A stretch of 64,000 nt of DNA from assembly GCF_012516375.2 (NCBI RefSeq), contig NZ_CP051204.2, forward strand, positions 4,464,001 to 4,528,000, written 5' to 3'. Each line of letters begins with the position of its first letter. The first letter of the stretch is position 1. This document shows, piece after piece, positions 30,701-39,143 of the stretch. Position numbers and translations under genes: made by a program. The stretch is from Chitinophaga oryzae (GTDB lineage Bacteria; Bacteroidota; Bacteroidia; Chitinophagales; Chitinophagaceae). The notes below the pieces were generated by a model. It ran no database searches and was not told where the DNA came from. It saw only the letters and a list, made by a program, of their open reading frames with translations.

Positions 30701-33700
30701 CGCATAGACAGTGCACGCGAGTGCCGTTCCAGTTCCTGGTAGTTTAAAACAGTATCTCCGGATATCACCGCCGGCTGCTGCGGCGTGCGTACACATTGTT
30801 CCATAAAATAGTCCATCACCGTCCGCCCGGAGGGATAAGCCACCGCCGTATCGTTGAAGCGATGCAGGATACGGTCGCGCGAAGCATCGTCCAGCAAAGA
30901 GATTGTCGCTATCGGTTGTTCAGGATTATCCACCAGCCGCTCCAGCAACAGGCGGTATTGTTCCACCAACCGGGTAACACTATCTGCGTCAAACAGGGAC
31001 GTGTTGTATTCCACCTGCATGGTGATATAACTGCCGGCATCGCGGAACATGCAGGTAAGGTCATATTTACTGATGCCATGATAGTCACCAACCGGTTGTA
31101 TGTCCAGCGCACGCATCACCGGCTGTAATGGTTGCCCGAAAGCATCTGTATCCATTCCTACTACAATGTCAAACAAAGGAGACCGGCTCCTGTCTCTCGG
31201 CAGCTGCAGTTCTTCCACAAGTTTGTCAAACGGGTAGGATTGATGTGTGTATCCATCCAGGGCAACGGTCCGCACCTGTTCCAAAATCGCGTTAAAAGAA
31301 TCGTCCCCTGTAAAACGGGCTCTTACAGGTATCATATTCATGTAACATCCCACCTGGTCATACAAACTGATATGCCCTCTGCCCGACACCGGCGTACCTG
31401 TTACAATATCTGTTGCGGTGGTATAATGATGAAGCAATACCTTGAATGCTGTCAGCAAAGTCATAAAAACAGTGCCCTGCTGCCCGCTGCTTGTCGCCCT
31501 GATTTTATCTGTCAATACGCTATCCAGGCCGACGGTCATCAGGCTGCCACGGAACGTTTGCCGCTCCGGCCGTTTTTTGGCCATTGGCAGATCAAGCGGG
31601 GAAATATGGCCATCCAACTGTGAGAGCCAGTACGCGCGATGCGCGGCCATGCTCTCCTGCTGCAGCTGTTCCTGCTGCCAGCAGGCATAGTCCTTGTATT
31701 GTAAACGTAACGGCGGCAGCACTGCTTCCTCCCCGTTGCTATAAGCTTCGTATAAACGCAGCACCTCTCCCACGATCACTTCCATTGACCAGCCATCGGT
31801 GATAATGTGATGCAGGGTCAGTACAAATACATATTCTGACGCACCCGTACGCAGCAGTCTTGCCCGTATCAAAGGCCCTTGTGACAAGTCAAATGCCGTT
31901 GTTTGTTCCGACGCCACCACACTGCTCACCGTCTCCGCCGCCGCACGCAGGTCTGTTTCTTCCAGGTGGAAACCGCAGGCGGCAATATCCAGTATTTGTT
32001 GCACCGGCATACCGTCTACCGTCTTAAAAACGGTGCGGAGGCTCTCATGCCGCGCCACCACCGCCTGCAACGACTGCCGGAAGGCGTCCCTGTCCAGCGG
32101 GCCGCTCATCCTGTAGGCGCCGCAGATATTGTAAGCTACAGCCCCTTCGGGGAACTGGCTCAGGATCCATAAGCGCCTTTGCGCATGCGACAGTTCATAG
32201 TATGGTCGAGGTGCTGCCAGCGGGACCGTTCCCGTGGCCACCGACGGTGACAACGCTGCCACGATGCCTGCCAGCTCCGATATCACCGGATGATCAAACA
32301 GGTCCTGCAATCCGGGGGAAACACCCAGCTCGCGGTGAATACGGGACAGTATCTGCATGGCACGCAGACTATGGCCGCCCAGTTCAAAAAAATTATCCTG
32401 CACGCCTATACGTTCCTGCACAAGTACTTCCTCCCATATACGCACCAGCAGGCGCTCCAGCGCCGATGAAGGTGCTACGTAACCGCCGCTACCGGCCACA
32501 CCCTTGACCGCCGGCAGCTGTTTCCTGTCTACCTTCCCGTTGGCCGACATGGGCAGCTGCTCCAGGACAGCGATATAACCCGGTACCATATACGAAGGCA
32601 GCACTTCCTTTGCATAAGCCTGCAGTTCTGCTACGCTGACCGTATCCTGCAACACCACGTAGGCCGTCAGGAACGTGTTCCCGTCTGGTCCCTGCCCTGC
32701 CACCACCGCCGCCTGTTTAACAGCCGTATGTTGCTGTAAGGCATGCTCTATCTCCCCGGGCTCTACGCGGTAGCCCCGGACCTTCACCTGGTCGTCGCTG
32801 CGGCCGCCGAACAATATGCGGCCGTTGTGGTCCCACCGGCCTACGTCGCCTGTGCGGTAAATACGCCCGCTGCTGCGGAAAGGATGGGCGATGAAGCGGG
32901 CGGCCGTCATCGCTTCCTGCCCACGGTAGCCGCGGGCCAGGCCCGCGCCGCCGATATAAATATCACCTGCAACGCCTTCCGGCAAAGGTTGCAGGCGATC
33001 ATTCAAAATATAAATTTCTGTATTGCAGATAGGACGGCCTATGCTCAGCGCATCGTCCGGCACCGTTATCTGTTGCATGCACGACCAGATAGTCGTTTCC
33101 GTAGGGCCGTACATATTCCAGCAGGCGGCACATTCCTGCAGCAGCCGCCGGGCAACTTCCACCGGCATCCGTTCCCCGCCGCACAGCGCGGTCATGGTCC
33201 TGTTGCCACGCCAGCCGGCGTCCAGCAACAGCTGCCACAGTCCGGGCGTACACTGCATCAGGTCAGGCTGCGACTCCGTCAGCAGCGCCGATAGCCCTAT
33301 CGCATCCTGCACCTGCTCCCGCGATGCGATGATCACCGTGCCGCCGCTGATCAACGGCAGCAACAGTTCCAGCACAGATATGTCAAAGGCATAGGTAGTC
33401 ACCGCCAGCAAACGCATGCCCTCCCGTATGTTCAAACGGGACTGCATACTCAGCAGGAAGTTGATCACCGCGCTGTGCGGCACTTCCACGCCTTTAGGCT
33501 GACCTGTAGAACCGGATGTATACATGACATAGGCCAGTCCCCCGGCATCATAGTGTGCTGTAAAAGCGGCCATTTCGGTATCCGTGCTGTGGTCGTCCAC
33601 CAGCAGCGGTACAAATCCCTGCTCCAGCAGCCACGGCGCATAACGCGCCGTCGTCACCACCTCCCGCACACCGCTCTGTTCCAGGATATACTTTATCCGT

Positions 33701-35331
33701 GGCTCCGGATGTTCCGGATCAATGGGCACATAAGCTACGCCCGCACGAAGGATGCCCAGGATACCCGACAACATCTTCCAGGACCGGTCCAGCATAATAC
33801 CCGCCACGCCGCCGGCTGCTTTCTGCAGGCGCATAGACAGTGCACGGGAGTGCCGTTCCAGTTCCCCATAGTTTAAAACAGTATCACCCGATATCACCGC
33901 CGGCTGCTGCGGCGTGCGTACACATTGGTCCATAAAATAGTCCATCACCGTCCGTCCGGAGGGATAAGCCACCGCCGTATCGTTGAAGCGATGCAGGATA
34001 CGGTCGCGCGAAGCATCGTCCAGCAAAGAGATTGTCCCGATTGGCTTGCCAGGGTTATCCAGCAGTTCCGGAATAAGGGACTGAAACCGCTCCAGGCATG
34101 TTTGTATCAGCGCGGTATCGAAATAGGTAGTATTGTAATCGAAATCCACCTTCACATCGCGGATGTTGTCAAACTCCCGCACGTATACCGCAAGGCAGGC
34201 ACGTTCCAGCTGGTGTGTCAGCGGCAGTACCGTAGCCGGGTGGCCGTCGAAGGAAACAGCATAATCGTGTTTTTCATAGGAAAAGAAAACCTGGTGATGC
34301 GGCCGGTGATCGGTACCTGTACGCCATCCCGCATCCGTGATCATCCGGCTCAGGGGAAGGCGCTGATGGCGGAAAGAGGCGCGTAATTCATTGTAGATAT
34401 CTTTCAGCAGCACATGGAACGGCCTGTCGGTGAAACCGTTGAAAAAAAGCGGCGTCACGCCGGCGAACAGTCCGACCGTCTCTTTAAACTTTTTATTTTT
34501 CCTGTTCAGCAACGGCAGCCCCATCATCACGGTACTACCTTCTATGAGCGGAGAAAAACAAACGTATACCACACCAATGAGGAAATGAAAAACAGACACG
34601 CCCTGCGCTTTGCAAAACTGGTTGATCCGGTCGTACAAAGCTCTCTCCAGGTATAGTTCAGCCCTGTCGCTTGCCAGCGTAAAGCGACTTCTCTCACGAA
34701 CAGGTTGCATAGGGCGCGGCGGTTCCAGCAGCGAAAGTTTGGAATGCCAGTAATGCCAGTCCTCCTGGTAAGACACGCTATCCAGGTATGTCCGGTCGTC
34801 TTCTGCAAAATCCAGGTAGGAGAAAGCGCTCATATCAGGCGGCGTCATGGTGCGTACAGCACTATAATGCCGGCCCAGCCGCGAAAAGAGCAACGCGGTG
34901 CTCCAACCGTCTGCAATCAGGTGATGGTACTTGCCGATAATATAAAAATGCCGATCGCCGGTCTTTAACAACATATAGTTGTTCAGCAGTTGCCCGTTTT
35001 CCAGGTCAAATGGCAATGCAAACTGCTGCCGGATAAACGTTTCAGCGCTCGCCAGCGGATCCGTTTCAGCAGAAAAATCCCGATAGACGACGGCAGGAAC
35101 AGCGGTTTCCATTATCTGCATGAAGGGCGTTCCCTCATTGTTGACAATAACGGCACGCAGGCTGTCATGCTGCGCTACCAGCAGTGCGGCAGCGGCGGCA
35201 AATATCTCAGGATCGAGCGGTCCGTTGACCGCGACCTTTGCTCCGATGTTATATATAGCGCTGCCCTTATGCAACAACTGGTCGTAATACACGTCCTGTT
35301 GCGGCAGCGTAAGCGCATACAAATGAGGCAT
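27706..35331 (-). CDS. NRPS-1: C-A-T-C-A-T-C, first synthetase of the main operon
   Basis: Start taken at the ATG at 35331; an upstream TTG at 35340 adds three residues. The 2541-residue protein has a first C domain (HHLIADGWS near 135) with no docking segment before it, then A-1 (TSGSTGQPKG near 605), T-1 (GGHSLRA near 985), C-2 (HHIITDGWS near 1177), A-2 (near 1648), T-2 (near 2028) and C-3 (near 2220). Both A domains give DILQLGMIWK, the glycine type. As the first gene of the operon starting with a C domain, it probably N-acylates the first residue (starter condensation); no acyl ligase is visible. Residues spanning A-T and the N-lobe of the next C domain are duplicated almost exactly with a period of 1043 residues. 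The last C domain would act on the first residue of NRPS-2. Confidence 0.95.
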   Translation of the reverse strand: MPHLYALTLPQQDVYYDQLLHKGSAIYNIGAKVAVNGPLDPEIFAAAAALLVAQHDSLRAVIVNNEGTPFMQIMETAVPAVVYRDFSAETDPLASAETFIRQQFALPFDLENGQLLNNYMLLKTGDRHFYIIGKYHHLIADGWSTALLFSRLGRHYSAVRTMTPPDMSAFSYLDFAEDDRTYLDSVSYQEDWHYWHSKLSLLEPPRPMQPVRERSRFTLASDRAELYLERALYDRINQFCKAQGVSVFHFLIGVVYVCFSPLIEGSTVMMGLPLLNRKNKKFKETVGLFAGVTPLFFNGFTDRPFHVLLKDIYNELRASFRHQRLPLSRMITDAGWRTGTDHRPHHQVFFSYEKHDYAVSFDGHPATVLPLTHQLERACLAVYVREFDNIRDVKVDFDYNTTYFDTALIQTCLERFQSLIPELLDNPGKPIGTISLLDDASRDRILHRFNDTAVAYPSGRTVMDYFMDQCVRTPQQPAVISGDTVLNYGELERHSRALSMRLQKAAGGVAGIMLDRSWKMLSGILGILRAGVAYVPIDPEHPEPRIKYILEQSGVREVVTTARYAPWLLEQGFVPLLVDDHSTDTEMAAFTAHYDAGGLAYVMYTSGSTGQPKGVEVPHSAVINFLLSMQSRLNIREGMRLLAVTTYAFDISVLELLLPLISGGTVIIASREQVQDAIGLSALLTESQPDLMQCTPGLWQLLLDAGWRGNRTMTALCGGERMPVEVARRLLQECAACWNMYGPTETTIWSCMQQITVPDDALSIGRPICNTEIYILNDRLQPLPEGVAGDIYIGGAGLARGYRGQEAMTAARFIAHPFRSSGRIYRTGDVGRWDHNGRILFGGRSDDQVKVRGYRVEPGEIEHALQQHTAVKQAAVVAGQGPDGNTFLTAYVVLQDTVSVAELQAYAKEVLPSYMVPGYIAVLEQLPMSANGKVDRKQLPAVKGVAGSGGYVAPSSALERLLVRIWEEVLVQERIGVQDNFFELGGHSLRAMQILSRIHRELGVSPGLQDLFDHPVISELAGIVAALSPSVATGTVPLAAPRPYYELSHAQRRLWILSQFPEGAVAYNICGAYRMSGPLDRDAFRQSLQAVVARHESLRTVFKTVDGMPVQQILDIAACGFHLEETDLRAAAETVSSVVASEQTTAFDLSQGPLIRARLLRTGASEYVFVLTLHHIITDGWSMEVIVGEVLRLYEAYSNGEEAVLPPLRLQYKDYACWQQEQLQQESMAAHRAYWLSQLDGHISPLDLPMAKKRPERQTFRGSLMTVGLDSVLTDKIRATSSGQQGTVFMTLLTAFKVLLHHYTTATDIVTGTPVSGRGHISLYDQVGCYMNMIPVRARFTGDDSFNAILEQVRTVALDGYTHQSYPFDKLVEELQLPRDRSRSPLFDIVVGMDTDAFGQPLQPVMRALDIQPVGDYHGISKYDLTCMFRDAGSYITMQVEYNTSLFDADSVTRLVEQYRLLLERLVDNPEQPIATISLLDDASRDRILHRFNDTAVAYPSGRTVMDYFMEQCVRTPQQPAVISGDTVLNYQELERHSRALSMRLQQTTGGVAGIMLDRSWKMLSGILGILRAGVAYVPIDPEHPEPRIKYILEQSGVREVVTTARYAPWLLEQGFVPLLVDDHSTDTETAAFTAHYDAGGLAYVMYTSGSTGQPKGVEVPHSAVINFLLSMQSRLNIREGMRLLAVTTYAFDISVLELLLPLISGGTVIIASREQVQDAIGLSALLTESQPDLMQCTPGLWQLLLDAGWRGNRTMTALCGGERMPVEVARRLLQECAACWNMYGPTETTIWSCMQQITVPDDALSIGRPICNTEIYILNDRLQPLPEGVAGDIYIGGAGLARGYRGQEAMTAARFIAHPFRSSGRIYRTGDVGRWDHNGRILFGGRSDDQVKVRGYRVEPGEIEHALQQHTAVKQAAVVAGQGSDGNTFLTAYVVLQDTVSVAELQAYAKEVLPSYMVPGYIAVLEQLPMSANGKVDRKQLPAVQGVAGSSGYVAPASALERLLVRIWEEVLVQERIGVQDNFFELGGHSLRAMQILSRIHRELGVSPGLQDLFDHPVISELAGIVEALSPSVATGTVPLAAPRPYYELSHAQRRLWILSQFPEGAVAYNICGAYRMSGPLDRDAFRQSLQAVVARHESLRTVFKTVDGMPVQQILDIAACGFHLEETDLRAAAETVSSVVASEQTTAFDLSQGPLIRARLLRTGASEYVFVLTLHHIITDGWSMEVIVGEVLRLYEAYSNGEEAVLPPLRLQYKDYACWQQEQLQQESMAAHRTYWLSQLGGGIPRLNLPTDFARPAVFMPGAGIVSDSIPPDVYARMQALAGSWGVSLYNLLMAAAKVLLFRYTGDQDIVVGYPVSLRSHAELEMQVGFYLNTLALRTRLEHHYTYRDVVMAVRQSMLEASKHQEYPFDKVVSELRYTRDAGRAPLFDVVVVLQNLQVHRQEATRMGEMEVTVLPFDNTTSSVDLRMEFIEREDRFTVNFEYNLALFRRHTIRLLMDRFLSILTQLAGSPDIPVASVGTGEDATTTVEDLKNHFSINF
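28485..30907 (-). repeat. Second copy of an intragenic 2.4-kb direct repeat in NRPS-1
   Basis: This 2423-bp stretch matches 31614-34036 at a constant offset of 3129 bp (1043 codons). In coding order it covers the end of a C domain (ISLLDDASRDR onward), the whole A-2, T-2 and the N-lobe of C-3 up to YWLSQL. Only about a dozen amino acid differences are visible over some 807 residues, for example VMDYFME for VMDYFMD and GQGSDGN for GQGPDGN. Confidence 0.95.
31614..34036 (-). repeat. First copy of an intragenic 2.4-kb direct repeat in NRPS-1
   Basis: This is the partner of 28485-30907 and covers A-1, T-1 and the N-lobe of C-2. Similarity stops abruptly at both ends: on the C-domain side right after YWLSQL, and on the other side just before ISLLDD. 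The scattered single-base differences between copies argue for a real recent duplication or gene conversion rather than an assembly duplicate. Confidence 0.95.
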
Positions 35332-35340
35332 GTGATGCAA

Positions 35341-35535
35341 GGATTAATGAATTAATGGACGATCATATTTTTTTTGAATGATGTTGACATATATTCTCAA
35401 CAATAGCATTATATTTACAACACTATACGGACAAAGAAATTTCCTCCTTCTCACAAAAGAATTTCGTTTACCCGCCTTCGTTAGTGAATTCCTGATTCAG
35501 ATATCTATTCCCCTTTTTTTAACCCAAACCATCAT
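35341..35535. promoter_or_regulatory. Divergent promoter region between NRPS-1 and the APS kinase
   Basis: AT-rich 195-bp gap between divergent operons. On the minus strand TTGTCC (35434-35429) and TATAAT (35413-35408) are spaced by 15 bp, a weak promoter-like pair; the Bacteroidota TAnnTTTG box is not clear. Just downstream for NRPS-1, TGTTGA (35382-35387) and TCAACA (35397-35402) form a 6-bp inverted repeat with a 9-bp spacer, a possible operator. Confidence 0.4.
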
Positions 35536-36060
35536 ATGAAGAAAGGTTTCACTATCTGGTTGACAGGCTATAGCGGCTCTGGAAAAACAACCATCTCTGA
35601 ACAACTCTATCAAAGCCTTACCGCCAGGGAAATACGGTGTGAAAAACTGGATGGCGACATCATCCGGCAACATTTGTCCAAAGGACTTTCCTTTTCAAGG
35701 GAGGACAGATGTGAGAATATCCTCCGCATTGGTTTTATCGCCGAAATGCTGTCACGTCATGGTGTCGGGGTGATCGTATCTGCCATCTCTCCTTATCGCG
35801 AAGCACGCAACACTGTCAGAAATAAGATCGCCAACTTTATAGAAGTACATGTAAGCTGTCCTATTGAAGAATGTGCCCGCAGAGACGTTAAAGGCCTGTA
35901 CCAGCGGGCGATGTCGGGCGAGATCACCAACTTCACCGGCATCAGCGATCCTTATGAAGCACCGCTGGATGCGGAAATAACCTGTGATACCGCCCATGAA
36001 AGCGTAGATGAATCCACCGACAAAATTCTGCGCGAGCTATGCAGGATGGGTATCATCTGA
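35536..36060 (+). CDS. cysC: Adenylylsulfate (APS) kinase
   Basis: The 174-residue protein matches APS kinase in length and motifs: P-loop GYSGSGKTT near residue 10, LDGDIIRQH (substrate loop) near 38, FSREDRCENILRIG near 54, and VIVSAISPYREARN near 78. It phosphorylates adenosine 5'-phosphosulfate to PAPS, the sulfate donor. It is a single-domain enzyme, not fused to the GTPase subunit of ATP sulfurylase, and no ATP sulfurylase gene is in the window. It is the first gene of a plus-strand operon with a flavoprotein and an exporter, divergent from NRPS-1. Together with the sulfotransferase at 9750 this suggests dedicated PAPS supply for tailoring the product. Confidence 0.92.
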   Translation: MKKGFTIWLTGYSGSGKTTISEQLYQSLTAREIRCEKLDGDIIRQHLSKGLSFSREDRCENILRIGFIAEMLSRHGVGVIVSAISPYREARNTVRNKIANFIEVHVSCPIEECARRDVKGLYQRAMSGEITNFTGISDPYEAPLDAEITCDTAHESVDESTDKILRELCRMGII

Positions 36061-36117
36061 CAAACGGCGCTCCCTGCGATTCAAAACTTTATTAACCATC
36101 CGTTCCACCTCTTATTT

Positions 36118-37494
36118 ATGCATAAAACTGTTATCATCGGCGGAGGACTCAGCGGCATTTTGCTGGCCATCCATCTGCTTCGTCATCGTCAATGTCCGGC
36201 TACCGATATTACCGTCATCGATATTAACCCACCGGAGAAACTGGGCCAGGCTTATTCTACCCGGGAGTACCAGCATCTGTTGAATGTTCCTGCAGCGAAG
36301 ATGAGCGCTTTCACAGAAGACAGCCACCACTTTATAGCGTGGCTGGCTGCCACTAACCTGCCATTTCACCAGGAGATGTTTGTTCCGAGAAATATTTACA
36401 GACGATATATACAGGATATCCTGCAGCAACAACTGGGCATGCGGGACCAACAACACCGGTACCAGTACATCCAGGGCGAAGCCGTAGATATTGTGGACGG
36501 CCATACACAGGTACTGTTAGCCTGCGGACGGCATATCCCATTTGATAAACTGGTGCTGGCCCTTGGCAACTTCGAGGCGGCGCCGTTGTCGCTGTCGGAC
36601 AACAGCTACCTGGAGCATCCGGGATATTTCGCTTCCGGATGGAACAGGCCCGAACTGCAACAGGTGCCGGCCGGCAAGCGTGTATTCATTATCGGTACAG
36701 GACTTACCATGGTAGACACCGTCCTGTCACTGCGTGCGCAACAACACAGCGGCCCGGTCACTGCACTGTCTACCCATGGCTATGTCCCTATGGCGCATGC
36801 TGCAGTACCGGCATATGCATGGCCGAAAGATGAGCTTCCAACAGGTAACACCCTGCTGGAAGTATTTTCAAAAGTGAACAGGCAAATCAAAGTAGCCAAA
36901 GCCCGCGGTATCGCATGGCAGGCGGTAATAGATGCTATCCGTCCTTATATGCAGCGAATATGGACCGGGTTTCCGGTAAGCGAGAAAAAAAGATTTATGG
37001 TCCATGTACGGCATATATGGGGGGTGGCCCGTCACAGGATGCCGCCGGTATGCGCTGCTGTTATACATGAACTGCAGGAACGGAAACAACTTCATATACT
37101 GGCCGGCAGGGTCCAATCTATCCGGCAACAGGCCGATGGCGCGTTAGCGGTCCGGTATCTCGAAAGGGGCTCGCACCAGTTGCAGGAGGTATCTACCGAT
37201 ATCGTCATCAACTGTATGGGACCGCAGTCTGATTATACCAGGTCAAAGTCCCCGCTGATCATCCAACTGCTTTCGAGAGGCATTATCCGGCCGGACGCCT
37301 TGCGGCTGGGTATTGACTGTACGCCCGCCGGCGCCATTATTGACTGTCACGGTTGTCCTTCTGACAGGCTGTTTACCATAGGGCCGCCAGCTAAAGGCGC
37401 TTTGTGGGAAATTACGGCCGTCCCCGAAATCAGGGCAGCGGCTGCACAGCTGGCTGCTATGATCCTTACTCCCAATTACGAATATGTTCACTAA
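36118..37494 (+). CDS. FAD/NAD(P)-binding flavoprotein (NAD_binding_9 type)
   Basis: The 458-residue protein opens with a Rossmann FAD motif (VIIGGGLSGILLAIHLL) and the family blocks GQAYST, LLNVPAAKMSAF and HHFIAWL. A second dinucleotide motif, FIIGTGLTMVDTVLSL, lies near residue 190, and INCMGPQ near 362 is typical of these flavoproteins. There is no signal peptide. The family is widespread and mostly uncharacterised. It lies between the APS kinase and the exporter (57 and 18 bp gaps), so an oxidative tailoring role in the cluster is plausible but is inferred from position only. Confidence 0.75.
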   Translation: MHKTVIIGGGLSGILLAIHLLRHRQCPATDITVIDINPPEKLGQAYSTREYQHLLNVPAAKMSAFTEDSHHFIAWLAATNLPFHQEMFVPRNIYRRYIQDILQQQLGMRDQQHRYQYIQGEAVDIVDGHTQVLLACGRHIPFDKLVLALGNFEAAPLSLSDNSYLEHPGYFASGWNRPELQQVPAGKRVFIIGTGLTMVDTVLSLRAQQHSGPVTALSTHGYVPMAHAAVPAYAWPKDELPTGNTLLEVFSKVNRQIKVAKARGIAWQAVIDAIRPYMQRIWTGFPVSEKKRFMVHVRHIWGVARHRMPPVCAAVIHELQERKQLHILAGRVQSIRQQADGALAVRYLERGSHQLQEVSTDIVINCMGPQSDYTRSKSPLIIQLLSRGIIRPDALRLGIDCTPAGAIIDCHGCPSDRLFTIGPPAKGALWEITAVPEIRAAAAQLAAMILTPNYEYVH

Positions 37495-37512
37495 TTCCTA
37501 TCGCCATCAATT

Positions 37513-39135
37513 ATGAAATATCTGCTCCATTTTTTGTCCAACGCACGTAAACTATTCGGTATCCGGATTTTTATCTTTGGTATCGCTACAGGGCTGGCTA
37601 ATACAGCCCTGATTTCCATCATCAACGAAACCATTAAATATGGTATCGATGAGAAGATGCCATCGCCTTTACTCGCCGCCGGATACGTTTTATCGCTGCT
37701 GCTCTATTTTCTTTTACAGTACAGTTACCAGGCCCTCCTGATCCGGTCTGCCGAATCGCTGATCCTGCAAAGCCGGAAAGAACTGATCGACCGGATCAGA
37801 AAAAGCAGCCTGCAGAGCTTTGAGAAACTGGGAAGCACCCGCCTGTTTGTGCTGATATCGGCGGATACCGCCACCATAGGGCAGATAGCCACACTTGCTT
37901 CGGGTGTGATCACCTCTGTGATCGTAATCACCGGCGTACTGCTCTACCTGCTGGTCATCAGCATAAAAGGTTTCCTGCTGACCATCACCATTATCGCTAT
38001 TTCTTTCCTGGTGGCGCTGGCAAAACAAAAACAGAACATCCGCCGCATCAAACACCTGATGGAGTTGCAAAATACTTTCCTGGGATATGTACAGCAGATG
38101 CTGAATGGTATGAAGGAAATCAAGATAGACAGCCAGGTGGACAAGGGATTGTACGATACGCAGATCAAACCCCGCATGGAGGAAGTTTCTTCCGCGACGA
38201 TCAGCAACAATGTCTTCCAATCCAGGTTTTCCCTGCTCGGCCAGTCGATCTTCTTCATCACCATGGGTTGTATCCTTTACCTGTTTCCGCTGTTGAAGGT
38301 AACGATCACGGAAAACAATGCTCAGTTCGTGATCATGCTGATTTATATCCTGGGCCCCCTGCAATCTCTTCTGCCGCTGATCCCACAGTTTTCACGGATA
38401 AAATCCACGCTTGAGCGACTGGAAGAGGCCATGAAAACGTTGCAGGAAGAAGCTTCCGCGGCATATGACAGTCAACAGGCGGAAAACAGCTTTACGGAGA
38501 TCCGTATCCGGGACCTGACGTATACCTACAAAACCCTTCACAATGATGAGTTTTCGCTGGGGCCTATCAATCTTGATATCAAAGCCGGCGATCTTATTTT
38601 TATACACGGGGGTAATGGTTCGGGGAAATCAACCCTGATAAAAGTGCTGACAGGATTGTATCCGCAGTCGGGCGGTAGTATTATGCGCGACAACCAGCTG
38701 ATTGACTACCATAATCTGCAGATGTACCGTAATATGTTTGGCGTGATTTTCACAGACAACCATCTCTTCGAACATATTCACGGCGTGGATCAAACAGCGG
38801 CGGCAAACGTGCAGCAGCTCATCCGCAAGGTCGGGCTCGTGGAAAAGGTCAACTTCAGCCAAAACCAGTTCGACACGATCGATCTTTCAGAAGGACAAAA
38901 GAAAAGAGTGGCCCTGGTCAGCGCCCTTGTGCGCAATAAGCCCATCTACATCTTTGATGAATGGGCAGCCAACCAGGACCCGGATTTCAAACACTTCTTT
39001 TATCAGAACATTATTCCGGAGTTAAGTAAACAGCGGAAAACAGTGATCCTTATTACACATGACGACCGTTATCTGCATATTGCGCAACGCGTCATTAAAA
39101 TGGAAAACGGAAAGATACAGGAACAAAAGGTATAG
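37513..39135 (+). CDS. Cyclic-peptide-type ABC exporter (membrane and ATPase domains fused)
   Basis: The 540-residue half-transporter has about six membrane segments in residues 1-300 (FIFGIATGLANTALISII; LLAAGYVLSLLLYFLLQY; VITGVLLYLLVISI) and an ATPase domain with Walker A GGNGSGKST near 373, signature DLSEGQKKRVAL near 457 and Walker B PIYIFDEWAA near 475. The signature has LSEGQ instead of LSGGQ, as in the SyrD/PvdE/YojI group that exports peptides made by NRPS. It is the last gene of the cysC operon and converges with the S33 hydrolase gene, with 8 bp between stop codons. It probably exports the product or a precursor across the inner membrane. Confidence 0.88.
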   Translation: MKYLLHFLSNARKLFGIRIFIFGIATGLANTALISIINETIKYGIDEKMPSPLLAAGYVLSLLLYFLLQYSYQALLIRSAESLILQSRKELIDRIRKSSLQSFEKLGSTRLFVLISADTATIGQIATLASGVITSVIVITGVLLYLLVISIKGFLLTITIIAISFLVALAKQKQNIRRIKHLMELQNTFLGYVQQMLNGMKEIKIDSQVDKGLYDTQIKPRMEEVSSATISNNVFQSRFSLLGQSIFFITMGCILYLFPLLKVTITENNAQFVIMLIYILGPLQSLLPLIPQFSRIKSTLERLEEAMKTLQEEASAAYDSQQAENSFTEIRIRDLTYTYKTLHNDEFSLGPINLDIKAGDLIFIHGGNGSGKSTLIKVLTGLYPQSGGSIMRDNQLIDYHNLQMYRNMFGVIFTDNHLFEHIHGVDQTAAANVQQLIRKVGLVEKVNFSQNQFDTIDLSEGQKKRVALVSALVRNKPIYIFDEWAANQDPDFKHFFYQNIIPELSKQRKTVILITHDDRYLHIAQRVIKMENGKIQEQKV

Positions 39136-39143
39136 GTATCTCC

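Noticed and set aside
29614..30747. Long plus-strand open frame of 377 codons, with a shorter copy at 32743-33294
   Set aside because: It lies antisense to NRPS-1 in GC-rich sequence and recurs only because the coding strand is duplicated; the minus-strand frame has the conserved NRPS motifs.
28485..34036. Assembly artefact as explanation of the NRPS-1 repeat
   Set aside because: Scattered base differences and different flanking C-lobes argue for a true duplication, although long reads would settle it.
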